Counted from the first letter of the stretch, positions 51,839 through 61,406 are shown. The stretch is 64,000 nucleotides of DNA from Bacteroides sedimenti (GCF_040365225.1 NZ_AP028055.1:1798001-1862000); one strand, 5' to 3'. Numbers and translations are program-made. The notes: a model not told the origin generated them from the letters alone.

Positions 51839-52207
51839 ATGAAATCAAATGGCGAAGCTAAGATATTGCGGATATATACTAGCAATACCGACAAATTCAA
51901 ACATTCTCTTCTTTATGAAACAATAGTCTTTGCTGCTAAGCGATACGGACTGGCCGGAGCTACAGTCACCAAAGGAATAATGGGATTTGGCTCCAGCAGT
52001 ATAATTCGTTCGGTTAAATTCTGGGAAATCACAGATAAGCTTCCTATAGTAGTTGAAATGATTGATGAATCTGAAAAAATCGACTTCTTTGTAGAAAAGA
52101 TCCTCCCTTGGTTTGATTATCTACCCACCGGATGTCTTATCACAGTGGAAAAGACAACTGTAGTTCTTTATAAACAAGGAAATTATAAGAAAAAGAAAAA
52201 AATGTGA
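51839..52207 (+). CDS. DUF190 family protein
   Basis: 122 residues, soluble. KILRIYTSNTDKFKHSLLYETIVFAAKRYGLAGATVTKGIMGFG (about 8-51) is the DUF190 signature, a PII/GlnB-like fold. LPIVVEMIDESEKIDFFVEKI follows. The partner role with the fluoride channel is known by gene neighbourhood only. Ends the two-gene unit. Confidence 0.85.
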   Translation: MKSNGEAKILRIYTSNTDKFKHSLLYETIVFAAKRYGLAGATVTKGIMGFGSSSIIRSVKFWEITDKLPIVVEMIDESEKIDFFVEKILPWFDYLPTGCLITVEKTTVVLYKQGNYKKKKKM

Positions 52208-52275
52208 CCAGATAGCTTAATCGAAATGAATATTCTTTAAAATATGTTGTAAAACACATTTTTGGGGGCTGAAAA

Positions 52276-52306
52276 TTTGCATATCAACTCAAAAGCAGTA
52301 CCTTTG
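52276..52306 (+). promoter_or_regulatory. Promoter of the small RNA candidate
   Basis: TTTG (52276-52279), 19 bases, TACCTTTG (52299-52306): an exact Bacteroides promoter with no gene behind it. Confidence 0.7.
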
Positions 52307-52311
52307 CAATG

Positions 52312-52377
52312 TGTTTTTCATAGTATTAGATTTAAGGTTAACAAAGATTGGTTGTCGTGATGACAACCATTTTTTTT
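52312..52377 (+). ncRNA. Candidate small RNA of about 65 bases
   Basis: A perfect promoter is followed within 70 bases by an intrinsic terminator: TGGTTGTC-GTGAT-GACAACCA (52349-52369) then T8. The body TAGATTTAAGGTTAACAAAG is unlike the flanks. The only reading frame is a five-codon ATG-TGT-TTT-TCA-TAG at the start. No protein gene follows for 590 bases. I cannot assign an RNA family; an attenuated leader of a lost gene is the other reading. Confidence 0.6.
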
Positions 52378-52870
52378 GCACATACTTTAAATCATAAATA
52401 AGAGACAATATCATATTTCTCCTGACATTTACTGTTATTCCATACAACATTCTATTCACATTATATCTACCATTTCATATATCGATCTTCATGAATAGAT
52501 AATAAGGGTATGCAGCAACAAAATTTCTCGTTTCATTATTTCATTATAACATAAATTTCTATCGGGAAATTATGGAAGTTGCTGATCACACTTGGAATCA
52601 GCAAGGAACCATAACAATAAACTATTATATCTTTCGTGGTGAATATATAATAAGCCTGCTAGAAGTATTCCGTTTTACCATTAAATCTCCGATATCAGCA
52701 CTTAGCAAAACATCAATCCAATAATTTTTATATAGGTAACAAAAAGGATAACAAACTTATAAACAGACTCTTAAATAAAAATACTATCTCTTTTCATCAA
52801 CTTAACTCAGCTTATTCAAAGATCATGCATAGTTAATTACTATTAATTCCATTTTATTTTCCATTGGAAA
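52378..52870. other. AT-rich gap downstream of the small RNA candidate
   Basis: About 490 bases with no credible frame. Apart from the promoter region at its right edge I see nothing. Confidence 0.4.
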
Positions 52871-52901
52871 TTTGTTATATTGGAAATTATACGTATATTT
52901 G
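52864..52901 (+). promoter_or_regulatory. Promoter and operator-like repeats of the DUF6132-thioredoxin operon
   Basis: TTTG (52871-52874), 19 bases, TATATTTG (52894-52901) is an exact promoter. TTGGAAATT occurs at 52864-52872 and again at 52880-52888, once across the -33 box and once in the spacer. TTTCC-ATT-GGAAA just before makes an inverted repeat. A repressor acting here is likely; the regulator is not in the window next to it. Confidence 0.65.
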
Positions 52902-52969
52902 TATCGGAATTCTAAAGGAATATATTTCCATAAGAATGTAATTTCAGAAAAACAAAAAAACGTGTAGCA

Positions 52970-53179
52970 ATGATGAAAGAATTATTCAAAAAGAACTGGC
53001 TCATAATACTGGGAATTGCATTAGGTGCCATAGGGGGATATCTATACTGGAGCTACGTTGGGTGCGCAAGTGGCAGCTGCCCCATCACATCTTCACCAAT
53101 CATAAGTTCATTGTGGGGTGCAATGATGGGAGGATTACTATTGAGTATGTTTAAAACAGATAAAAAAAGCAATGAATAA
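52970..53179 (+). CDS. DUF6132-type small membrane protein
   Basis: 69 residues, two membrane helices (LIILGIALGAIGGYLYW and IISSLWGAMMGGLLLSMF) linked by GCASGSCPITSSP, a loop with a CxxxxC pair. It fits DUF6132, a family usually found with thioredoxin-like and YgaP-like genes. First gene of a four-gene overlapping operon. Confidence 0.7.
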   Translation: MMKELFKKNWLIILGIALGAIGGYLYWSYVGCASGSCPITSSPIISSLWGAMMGGLLLSMFKTDKKSNE

Positions 53180-53417
53180 TATTCTAAAAAACTGGAATGT
53201 GGGCCGAATTATACGATTGTTGGCCGGTATTGGACTTACTATTTATGCCTTTGCATCTAAAGAGTATGGATTCTTTATGCTAGCAGGTATATTTCTATTT
53301 CAAGGCATCCTGAATATTTCATGCTGCGGACTAGGTGGATGTTCTTCAGGAGAAACCGACAATCAGAAACAAGTATATAAAGGAGAAATTCAAGAATATA
53401 AATCGAACCAAAAATGA
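53172..53417 (+). CDS. DUF2892/YgaP-like membrane protein
   Basis: 81 residues. NWNVGRIIRLLAGIGLTIYAF and GFFMLAGIFLFQGILNISCCGLGGC give two helices and a cysteine-rich end (CCGLGGCSSG), as in YgaP-type DUF2892 domains that accompany sulfur-handling proteins. It overlaps the previous gene by eight bases and the next by four. Confidence 0.7.
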   Translation: MNNILKNWNVGRIIRLLAGIGLTIYAFASKEYGFFMLAGIFLFQGILNISCCGLGGCSSGETDNQKQVYKGEIQEYKSNQK

Positions 53418-53902
53418 AAAAACTAGCATTGATTTTATTAATTACAGGAGGAATATTTTCTTCGTGTAACGGACAGGGAACAACTAAAAAAATTGAGAAC
53501 AAACAAAATATTGAAAATAAACAAAAAACTGAGAATAAGATGAAAACAATCCATTTGACTAAAGCAGAATTTTTAAAGAAAGTTGCCAACTATGAAGCAA
53601 ATCCTACTGAATGGAAATATTTAGGTGACAAACCAGCCATTGTTGATTTCTATGCTAGTTGGTGTGGACCATGCAAAACAATCGCACCGATTTTAGAAGA
53701 ACTAGCAGCCGAATACGGTGATAAGATTTACATCTATAAAATCGACACTGAAGAGGAGCAAGATTTGGCTGGCGCATTCGGAATACGCAGTATCCCGTCT
53801 TTACTTTTCATTCCAATGAACGGAAAGCCACAAATGGCACAGGGAGCAATGCCCAAAAGTGCATTCAAAGAAGCTATTGAAGAAGTTCTGCTAAAGAAAT
53901 AA
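53414..53902 (+). CDS. Thioredoxin-fold lipoprotein
   Basis: 162 residues. A lipoprotein signal (LALILLITGGIFSSCNG, cysteine at about 18), a polar linker rich in NKQK, then a thioredoxin domain (about 60-160) with VDFYASWCGPCKTIAPILEEL and cis-proline in RSIPSLLFIP. It should be anchored in the envelope and reduce disulfides. The cotranscribed cysteine-bearing membrane proteins may supply electrons or receive them; that is inference. Confidence 0.88.
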   Translation: MKKLALILLITGGIFSSCNGQGTTKKIENKQNIENKQKTENKMKTIHLTKAEFLKKVANYEANPTEWKYLGDKPAIVDFYASWCGPCKTIAPILEELAAEYGDKIYIYKIDTEEEQDLAGAFGIRSIPSLLFIPMNGKPQMAQGAMPKSAFKEAIEEVLLKK

Positions 53903-53907
53903 AGATT

Positions 53908-54090
53908 ATGGCACTTACGATTGACAAGAACCGCTGCCCGCAAAATCATCGCTGCCCTTTGCTTAAGGTATGCCCTGTTGGAGCAATCAGCCAGAACGGA
54001 TTCGGTCTCCCTGTGATTGATGATGAAAAATGCATTGAATGCGGCAAATGTACCCGATATTGTGGTATGCAAGCGGTATATAAAAAATAG
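53908..54090 (+). CDS. Small ferredoxin-like protein with an unusual first cysteine set
   Basis: 60 residues. The second half has the standard 4Fe-4S set CIECGKCTRYCG (CxxCxxCxxxC). The first half reads CPQNHRCPLLKVCPVGAI: C-x5-C-x5-C-P, longer spacing than a usual ferredoxin, so the first cluster may be absent or different. Soluble, cytoplasmic. Last gene of the operon, five bases after the thioredoxin. Confidence 0.8.
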   Translation: MALTIDKNRCPQNHRCPLLKVCPVGAISQNGFGLPVIDDEKCIECGKCTRYCGMQAVYKK

Positions 54091-54136
54091 GCAACTATAT
54101 AGTTAAAGAAAATAGTTTATTTCAGAAATTAAAAAG

Positions 54137-54197
54137 CTGTTTCAAAACAGACGATCACTGTCAAATGGACACCTCGTTGTTTGAAACAGTTTTTTTT
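54137..54197 (+). terminator. Terminator of the DUF6132-ferredoxin operon
   Basis: CTGTTTCAA (54137-54145) and TTGAAACAG (54181-54189) pair, followed by T8. An inner CACTGTC segment may add structure. Confidence 0.7.
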
Positions 54198-54353
54198 AGG
54201 GATAATATAAAGTAATTGCGGCCTACAAATATATTTATTCTCACTCATTACAGTAAACACCCCAAATCACCTTAAAGAATTATCGGCAATTCTTCATGAA
54301 AAAGATTTTATCAATAATAATCTATTTTTTAAACAGACACTATATATATACAA

Positions 54354-54383
54354 AAAATGAGCCGGATTACTCCGGCTCATTTG
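54354..54383 (-). terminator. Terminator of the large amidase gene
   Basis: ATGAGCCGGA and TCCGGCTCAT form a perfect 10-base-pair stem with a four-base loop; on the minus strand it is followed by TTTTTTG. It lies 35 bases after the stop codon. Confidence 0.88.
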
Positions 54384-54416
54384 ATATGTACAAAAACAGA
54401 TTAACTAAAAACTATC

Positions 54417-57400
54417 TTATTTCTTTATCATTTTTTGTTTATAATCACGATTTTCTGTTTGCACTTTTACAAGATAAAATCCTTTTTGCAAGCCATCAAC
54501 ATTTAACTTCACATGCATAGAGTAAGGCTTATCCTGAAGAATTAAACGACCGTTCATATCATAGATTTCTACTCCTAATATTTCTTCTTTTTCGGAATCT
54601 ATCATCAGGTTATCTACCATAGGATTCGGATAAAGACGAATATCAATCTCCTTCTTCTCATTTACAAGACCAGTTTTCACAAGATTCAACTTATATTGTT
54701 CTGGTGCCGGAGTTATGAAGCTATTATCTGCTTTTGGCAGAGCCCATACACCAAGTCTTTCGGAAGTATTTGAAATCACATAAACATTTCCGCTTCGGTC
54801 AATTGAAAGACCAGCAGAGTTAGCGCCCATAGCAGGTTTGATTGAATGAAGTCTGGTTAAAGTAGGAATGCCTTTTACGTCGAACGACACATCAAAGATC
54901 TTCACTTCGTCTTTACATCCCATTGCCAGTCTCTTGCCATCATAGCTGACAGCCATACCACCTGTATATGAATTTTCAATTAATAAAGGAGTTTTTCCTG
55001 AATTAAAGTCAACCATTCCATCAACTCCAATGTGAATCAATGACGGAATATTAGCAGCATCTTCGCCCCTGTATTGAGAAATCCACCAGCCTTGTCGGCC
55101 ATCAGGTGCAATACATGAATTCATATTTTGTTGCAAATTACCATTCAGAGCATCGTTATAAACAACTTTGCTAGGTGCCTGCTGCCACGGAGTGCTTAAT
55201 GTACCGATGTTGTATTGAAGCACATTACCAGTGCTTGTAGCAGTGGCATCGATATAATCTTCATCGAAAGTATAAAGTCTGGTATCTTCTTTAGTTCCAA
55301 GAACCCAGCAATGGGCAATAGAACCATGTACATTCACACCATTAATGGAAGAGAGCCCTGTGGCAGCTCTTGTAAGCCCTGAGAACACAGGAACAAATGT
55401 AGCAGAAGGATTTGCAGGATCCATAACCCATACACCAGAATGAGTATCACTCCAGTCGGTAATAAAGACTTTTCCGTCTTCAGCAACAGCTAAACGCATT
55501 GGACTGCTACCAGCGCCCCAAGTTATGCCACCTGCATAGCTAGCTGCTCCCTGATTTGTAACATCCTCCAAGGCTGAGTTCAGAATATATACTCCATCTT
55601 TAGTAGTACGGTTGGTAACAGTTCCAGGAGCTGTTTCAGAAGCATATACTCTTCCAAAGAACGGGCTGTTGAATGAATTATCTACCGCAACACCTCTTGG
55701 AGAAAAGAACTGCATTTGAGGTTTCGAATTATCAGAAATTTTCACCGGACGATCTACCGGAACTGCAACAGCCTTTATGCTCCAAGAATAAGTACCTTCT
55801 TCAGGCAGGTCAGAATAAGCAACTAAAACAGATTGGACACCCTTGGTCATTGGCCCTGCATTAATTGTTTTCACCACTCCGTTATTATCTGAAATAAGGA
55901 TTTCTACACCTGTAGCATTTTCATTCAATGTAAATTTGAATGAGTACCCATTTTCATTTGAAGTACAAGAAAGTTCAGAAGCATATATATTAGCAACAGC
56001 CCCTGCAGGAACAGTTGTCATTCGAGCCATTCCTTGTTTCTGTGCAAGAACCATCATTGTCAGATCATATCCTGTTGCAAAACCGGCCGATGTCATATAT
56101 GTGGCAGGTGATGTTCCTAATCCATTTTCTGGTAATAACTCGGAAACCTTGACAGCTTTATTAACGCCTTCTGTGATATCAAATAAAACACATCCCGCAG
56201 CAGTAGCATCTGATTTGCAATTAGGAGCAACCATATAGACATGTCCTGCACTCCGGAAGAATGAAACACCTGAAGCAAGAGTTTCGAGTGTATACCCAGA
56301 CTTTTCAGCAAAAGCTCCTTTGTTGATCATGGCAGAACGATCTGCAAGTTCCCAATCAAATTTGAATTCAGTCGGCAACATCTTCTCACCGTCAACAATT
56401 AAGTGATCTTTTCCAGTTGGGGATATTGTAAATTTAAAATTCTCGCCCCATACAGATTCTTTATAATTATTGGCATCAAGCATGTATTTGTATCCAAGAG
56501 TCTGTCCTTGTTCATATAGCAAACCAATAATACGAATTGCTTTAGAAGTTCCGGTGGTGACTGACGGAATATAAATAGAACATTTCTTAGCAGGTCCGCT
56601 TACTGCAAAAGTTTCTCCAACAACTCCGGTTAACCAACTTCCCTGATATTGAGTCTGGAACAACAATGATGGTGCGACTGTATCATTTTCCCACACATAC
56701 ACTTTAAAGAATCTGTTTTTGTTTTCAGGAAGTGAAATTGAGTCTTTGTTACATGCTAACAGTTTTCCGTCTGCAGTAAAATTAATATCACTTAAAGCTA
56801 AGGTACCACCACTAACTCCATCTGTTTTCATTTCCCTGATCAACTGAGTTGTTTTTGCATCAACTACGAGGATCTTTGGATCTTTCGTCAATACATACAG
56901 TTTTTCATTTCTATAAACTACCTTTCTGATTTTACATGTATCAAGCCATTCTGGATTTGCTGTATTGGTAACAGTGAAATTATAGTGATTCATTGGCTGC
57001 ATACCAGCTTCCTGCACCGGAGTAACATAATCTTCATAAAGAATTTCCTCTACCGGAAGGTTTGGGTTAACTAACCACATTTTAGCATATGTCGTTGTAG
57101 CAGCAGTTACCGTTACTGTTGTATCTTTTGCCTCATGGTTGATAGCTTCAAAACGAAGTTTATAGGTTCCCGGTTGTAAATCGTGAAATGCATAAATTCC
57201 GTTATATAAAGTATCTACCTGACATAAATCAAGGGAATCACCTGCTGCGTTCATCAACTTTACTTTTGTTCCATTCAATGGTAACCATTGATCTTCAGAG
57301 AATGTCTTATAAACATAATTTGCGTTGTTGATCTTCTCTTTTTGTCCTTTCACAAACCCGGCAATCGTTCCTGTAGCAGGTAAATCGGTTTGAAAATAAT

Positions 57401-58091
57401 CACAAAAATATTTATAGAAATTTGCAGCTTCTAACTTTCTGTAATTCTGGTTCAGCAATCTGTGCGCTTCAGGTTTATAATCATGGAATGATCCTTCTGA
57501 CAAAAAGCCCGGAACTATCAACGGACGCAAAACTCCAAGTCCGGAGGTATTCCCATAAAAAGAGAAGTCCCCTCTGATATTTGAAGATGTTGTATACGCT
57601 GTCCAAACAGTTAACTTATTTGAAATCATTCTGGGCCATGCAGCCTGTGCCATTGGTAAACTTGCTGCAACAGTCGGCTCTGTATCTGTTCCATGGAATA
57701 ACAAAAGCGGATAATTAGTCCCGGTATTTGTTCCAACAGCATTACTATGAATAGAGAGGAATGCATCGACATTATTCGCATTCGCTTCTTCTGCAATTTC
57801 AGAAAGCGAACGGTCGTCCTGATCTCTGTTAAGGGTTCTAGACATAAGTACAGTTGCTCCATTTGCTTCCAGCATATCTCTCAATGCCAAACCTTTCCGT
57901 AAATTACTATAAGACTCCCAGAAACCTAAAGTATCATTCAAGGCGTAGGGTATGGTCACAACGTTTCTGTCATTGGCACCATCGTAGCCACCATGACCAG
58001 GATTCACATATATTTTTATCCCGGTAAAATCTTTCGCCGTCAGCGAATAAGTGATAACTGCCAGCAGCAGGAATATAATATTTCTTTTCAT
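54417..58091 (-). CDS. Secreted amidase_3/beta-propeller protein with type IX sorting tail
   Basis: 1224 residues. After a signal peptide (1-19), residues about 23-235 form an N-acetylmuramoyl-L-alanine amidase (amidase_3) domain; zinc ligands are visible at H33 (NPGHGGYDG), E59 (FWESYSN) and H115 (SIHSNA), and a catalytic-type glutamate in GFLSEGSFH. A carboxypeptidase-regulatory-like unit follows (about 245-345), then a long beta-propeller-like part and a fibronectin-like insert (ATGVEILISDNNGVVK). The last ~75 residues (RLYPNPMVDNLMIDSE to KQKMIKK) are a type A Por/T9SS sorting domain. Probably acts on peptidoglycan outside or at the surface. Cotranscribed with the gene before it. Confidence 0.88.
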   Translation of the reverse strand: MKRNIIFLLLAVITYSLTAKDFTGIKIYVNPGHGGYDGANDRNVVTIPYALNDTLGFWESYSNLRKGLALRDMLEANGATVLMSRTLNRDQDDRSLSEIAEEANANNVDAFLSIHSNAVGTNTGTNYPLLLFHGTDTEPTVAASLPMAQAAWPRMISNKLTVWTAYTTSSNIRGDFSFYGNTSGLGVLRPLIVPGFLSEGSFHDYKPEAHRLLNQNYRKLEAANFYKYFCDYFQTDLPATGTIAGFVKGQKEKINNANYVYKTFSEDQWLPLNGTKVKLMNAAGDSLDLCQVDTLYNGIYAFHDLQPGTYKLRFEAINHEAKDTTVTVTAATTTYAKMWLVNPNLPVEEILYEDYVTPVQEAGMQPMNHYNFTVTNTANPEWLDTCKIRKVVYRNEKLYVLTKDPKILVVDAKTTQLIREMKTDGVSGGTLALSDINFTADGKLLACNKDSISLPENKNRFFKVYVWENDTVAPSLLFQTQYQGSWLTGVVGETFAVSGPAKKCSIYIPSVTTGTSKAIRIIGLLYEQGQTLGYKYMLDANNYKESVWGENFKFTISPTGKDHLIVDGEKMLPTEFKFDWELADRSAMINKGAFAEKSGYTLETLASGVSFFRSAGHVYMVAPNCKSDATAAGCVLFDITEGVNKAVKVSELLPENGLGTSPATYMTSAGFATGYDLTMMVLAQKQGMARMTTVPAGAVANIYASELSCTSNENGYSFKFTLNENATGVEILISDNNGVVKTINAGPMTKGVQSVLVAYSDLPEEGTYSWSIKAVAVPVDRPVKISDNSKPQMQFFSPRGVAVDNSFNSPFFGRVYASETAPGTVTNRTTKDGVYILNSALEDVTNQGAASYAGGITWGAGSSPMRLAVAEDGKVFITDWSDTHSGVWVMDPANPSATFVPVFSGLTRAATGLSSINGVNVHGSIAHCWVLGTKEDTRLYTFDEDYIDATATSTGNVLQYNIGTLSTPWQQAPSKVVYNDALNGNLQQNMNSCIAPDGRQGWWISQYRGEDAANIPSLIHIGVDGMVDFNSGKTPLLIENSYTGGMAVSYDGKRLAMGCKDEVKIFDVSFDVKGIPTLTRLHSIKPAMGANSAGLSIDRSGNVYVISNTSERLGVWALPKADNSFITPAPEQYKLNLVKTGLVNEKKEIDIRLYPNPMVDNLMIDSEKEEILGVEIYDMNGRLILQDKPYSMHVKLNVDGLQKGFYLVKVQTENRDYKQKMIKK

Positions 58092-58106
58092 AGATACTTT
58101 TCTTAT

Positions 58107-59015
58107 TTATTCTTCGATTAAATCAACGACATACAATTCTCCGTTCTCAGTATTGAAAGCAATGCGTTTGCCATCTGATGAAGCAGCTGGATACATTGCC
58201 ATTTTGCCTTGAGGAGCTTCTACTGTTTGTCTTGCCTTACCGTCAACAGTAACCGCAACAAGAACAGACGAAATCAATTTTTCTCCATCGTCCTTGTCGT
58301 CCATTCCAACAATCCATCTGTTATTGAGCCATACAGGGGCATTGAGTTTCCCCAGCGACACAACATTTTTTCCTTGTAAATCGCACACAAATGTCCCTTT
58401 AGAGGCAACTGTATATACAATTCTTTTTTGGTCGGGTGATATTGATGGCCAAATATAACTAGCTTGAGATCCATTAGGGGCTAACACCTTTCTACTTCCA
58501 TCTATATACAAAGCAAGCAATCTGTCTTCAACACAAATAATGATAGCTTTCTTCTGGGTTTGAGATGCAGATCTGGGTTTAACCATCTTTTTTCCTTTGA
58601 CATAAACAGGAGTATTGCCTTGTAATTTAGCAGTAAGAGATTCTCTAGTTGAAGGTACAATCTCATTTTTAGAATCAGAAATCTTTGAATATGACACTAG
58701 TGAAGAATATTTTAAATTCTTCTTTAACTCATTCTTCTTATATAATATCGTATTCCCGTCATCACTGATCTGAGTACCATATCCTGCTCCTGGATCATTC
58801 GTAATTGTTTTAATACCCTTATTTGCAAAGGAGTACATTTTCAATCCGGAGTAATCAACTCCCGAAAGCAGGATATAATCCCCTTTCGGACTAAACTTGG
58901 GGTGATAGACACCACTCAAACCATCTGTACTGATTTTTTCTACAGATTTTATTTGCAGCCGCTGAGCAAATGCAACTTGCCCAAAAAGGACTGCTAGCAA
59001 TAAAATTTTTTTCAT
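58107..59015 (-). CDS. TolB-like beta-propeller protein, secreted
   Basis: 302 residues with a signal peptide (1-17, after AFA). Repeated PD40/WD40-like units: VYHPKFSPKGDYILLSGVD, GTQISDDGNTILYKK, IWPSISPDQKRIVYTV, MYPAASSDGKRIAFNTENGELYVVDL. No enzymatic motif. It is 15 bases upstream of the amidase-propeller gene and in the same direction. A periplasmic or surface partner is likely. Confidence 0.82.
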   Translation of the reverse strand: MKKILLLAVLFGQVAFAQRLQIKSVEKISTDGLSGVYHPKFSPKGDYILLSGVDYSGLKMYSFANKGIKTITNDPGAGYGTQISDDGNTILYKKNELKKNLKYSSLVSYSKISDSKNEIVPSTRESLTAKLQGNTPVYVKGKKMVKPRSASQTQKKAIIICVEDRLLALYIDGSRKVLAPNGSQASYIWPSISPDQKRIVYTVASKGTFVCDLQGKNVVSLGKLNAPVWLNNRWIVGMDDKDDGEKLISSVLVAVTVDGKARQTVEAPQGKMAMYPAASSDGKRIAFNTENGELYVVDLIEE

Positions 59016-59046
59016 AATATATACTACATTTAAGAATTAGCGGTTA

Positions 59047-59054
59047 CAAATATA
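59047..59054 (-). promoter_or_regulatory. Probable -7 box of the propeller-amidase unit
   Basis: TATATTTG on the minus strand, about 32 bases before the start codon; no -33 TTG at the proper spacing. Confidence 0.45.
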
Positions 59055-59580
59055 TCTAAAATTTAACATCTTGTACACTTGTTATTTATTTTTTTATTTT
59101 AATAACATTTATTTTATATGATTTGTGAAGTTGTTTACATATAAAAAACTAATAAACAATGCAAATAGAAAAGCAAAACAGTGATAGCCATTATCATTTA
59201 TCAAAATTCACTTAAATAAAATAAGGTGTTATTCGCATGATCTATAGCAGAAACTATTCCTTAAAAATGATTAATCAGAAGAAGATTACATAATGCCTAT
59301 CTTTTTATAAATCAGCGCATTCCAACCTATAATATATCAACAAATAGTTGTTAACAGACAAATATTACACAGGCAATGATGAGAGGCGGTTGAAACGAAT
59401 CAATATTCAATTCAGATAGGATTGTTTAAGCTGAATTTGATTCCCTTACTACAAAACATTGTTAGTCATTATGAGATTTAAGAAAGAGAAACTGTAGAGT
59501 GCATTACACACAAAGCATTCTGGATGCAATTTTTACATAGAGTTATTCTTAAAAACTCAACGATTCTTTATACACATATA
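59055..59580. other. AT-rich gap between the propeller gene and the SusD gene
   Basis: About 525 bases without a credible frame or hairpin. Nothing recognised. Confidence 0.4.
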
Positions 59581-59612
59581 AAAAAAGGAGCTACCCCCAA
59601 AGGCAACTCCTT
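59581..59612 (-). terminator. Terminator of the susC/susD unit
   Basis: AAGGAG (59585-59590) pairs with CTCCTT (59607-59612), with partial pairing inside. On the minus strand the T-run TTTTTTTAT follows. Confidence 0.7.
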
Positions 59613-59633
59613 CACATTATTCAAATATTCAAA

Positions 59634-61406
59634 TTAATAACCCGAATTCTGGGTCAGTTTAGGATTCATATCAATAGCTGATTGTGGGATAGGCATCAGC
59701 ATCAGGTTGTTATTCCAGTTCTTCTCAACAACAACATATTTATTGGGAGCACAAGTTGTTCCACTCATTATTTTGGCACAGTAATCGGACCCATAACGAC
59801 GCATATCCACGTACCGTTGACCTTCACCAGCCAACTCAATACGACGTTCGTTGCGAACAAATTTCAATGCCTCGTCTTTTGATGAGAAGGATAAAGGCAC
59901 ATCTGGCATACCGCAACGATCACGCAACTGGTTCAGGTAACCACAGACCGTTGCATCGTAAGCAGTGTTCTGCACATGAGCCTCAGCAGCAATAAGCAGT
60001 ACCTCGGCATAACGGATTAATGGAAAATCATCATAGCTATAGTTCTCGCCCCAGCCGGTATCATACGGACGAGTAGCAACCATTTTACGCCAACTGAATC
60101 CCGTCCATGACTCGTTACCATCGCTTCCAGCTTTTTTAGGATTCCAACGATAGTAGAATGTACCAAAATCAGTAACATGCCATCCCTTAAAAGGAAAGAG
60201 AATAGAAGCATACATTCGGCTATCCCGGTTCCGGAACTCCTGCATATAAGAATAACCGGCAAGATTCATGGTCGGAACTTTCGCAATGTATTGAGCCTGG
60301 TCCATACCATTCACTTCTGCATTTATCACTGCAAAATTTGCAGCACGTGTATCTGCGTCAATAGCTGCTGGATGGGTTTTTCCATCAATGTTCCAGTATG
60401 CATCAACAAGGTCCTGCATCGGTTCATACGAAGAGTAGCCTGTTACAAGTTGCGATGGCCGTGCATACTGGTATCGTGCCCAGTCAGTTACATTTCCATC
60501 CGCATCAGCCATATATTCATGTGTCAAAATGTATTCCGGGTTAGACGGAGAGCAATTATCTCCCTGCCAGAGACCTTCATAACTAAACATTCCTTTTACG
60601 AATTTATCTTTATCAATACCTAGTTTGTCAAAATCAATAAACTGTCCCATCTCATCAGCCTCTTTTTGTTGAGCGGCGTTCAGAGAGGTTACTTTAAAAA
60701 GTGAATGATGTCCTTCGGTAATAACGGCTTTAGCTGCTTTTTCTGCAGTTGCGTAATCACCAAAATAAAGAGCTGCGCGAGCTTCCAGTGCCAAAGCTGC
60801 TGCACGGGTTATACGTCCTGTTTCATTGAAATATCCGCCAGCGTACTTATCAGGCAATATTTCAGCAACTGCAGCCAACTCAGAAATAATATACTTTTGT
60901 ACGGTAGCCAAATCGGCACGTTCCTGATATGGAGCATCGTAAACCAACACCTCGGTAACCAATGGTACACCTCCGAACTTAACAACCATGCTAAGATACT
61001 GCATTGCGCGGAAGAATCGTGCCTCAGCTTTGGTACGTTCCTTCAGTTCGTCACTCATATTACAATTCTCTACATTGGCTATATAGTTGGCAGCCTTGCG
61101 AATCAAAGTGTAATCGTAACCGGAAACATCGGCGGCAGTTATTTCACCTTGTTGAATCATTTCTGCCGGGCCTTCCCAAGGTTTATGACTGTGTGCATTA
61201 TCAGTGCTCATTTCATCAATCATACCTTCGGCATATCCGGGAAGATATGCATAACATGCATTCAGAGCATACCAGGCATCTTTTTGAGTTTTCCAGTAAT
61301 TCTCAGCGGCAATATCTGCAGGCGGAATTACATTTGTGTCACAAGCAGATAGTGATATCGTCAACAGCCCTAAAACGGCCAGACTTTTTATAGATATTTT
61401 TTTCAT
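59634..61406 (-). CDS. SusD/RagB family outer membrane lipoprotein
   Basis: 590 residues. Lipobox LTISLSACDTN (cysteine 22). The helical SusD scaffold is visible: ENYWKTQKDAWYALNACYAYL near the start, RAEARFFRAMQYLSMVVKFGGVPLVTEVL (TPR-like), and the C-terminal FPLIRYAEVLLIAAEAHVQ with RRIELAGEGQRYVDMRRYG. It caps the SusC channel to deliver glycans or other nutrients; the substrate is not visible here. It follows susC by 26 bases. Confidence 0.95.
   Translation of the reverse strand: MKKISIKSLAVLGLLTISLSACDTNVIPPADIAAENYWKTQKDAWYALNACYAYLPGYAEGMIDEMSTDNAHSHKPWEGPAEMIQQGEITAADVSGYDYTLIRKAANYIANVENCNMSDELKERTKAEARFFRAMQYLSMVVKFGGVPLVTEVLVYDAPYQERADLATVQKYIISELAAVAEILPDKYAGGYFNETGRITRAAALALEARAALYFGDYATAEKAAKAVITEGHHSLFKVTSLNAAQQKEADEMGQFIDFDKLGIDKDKFVKGMFSYEGLWQGDNCSPSNPEYILTHEYMADADGNVTDWARYQYARPSQLVTGYSSYEPMQDLVDAYWNIDGKTHPAAIDADTRAANFAVINAEVNGMDQAQYIAKVPTMNLAGYSYMQEFRNRDSRMYASILFPFKGWHVTDFGTFYYRWNPKKAGSDGNESWTGFSWRKMVATRPYDTGWGENYSYDDFPLIRYAEVLLIAAEAHVQNTAYDATVCGYLNQLRDRCGMPDVPLSFSSKDEALKFVRNERRIELAGEGQRYVDMRRYGSDYCAKIMSGTTCAPNKYVVVEKNWNNNLMLMPIPQSAIDMNPKLTQNSGY

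Noticed and set aside
54296..54520. 74-codon plus-strand frame after the ferredoxin operon
   Set aside because: It crosses the terminator and the end of the amidase gene on the other strand and has no ribosome site.
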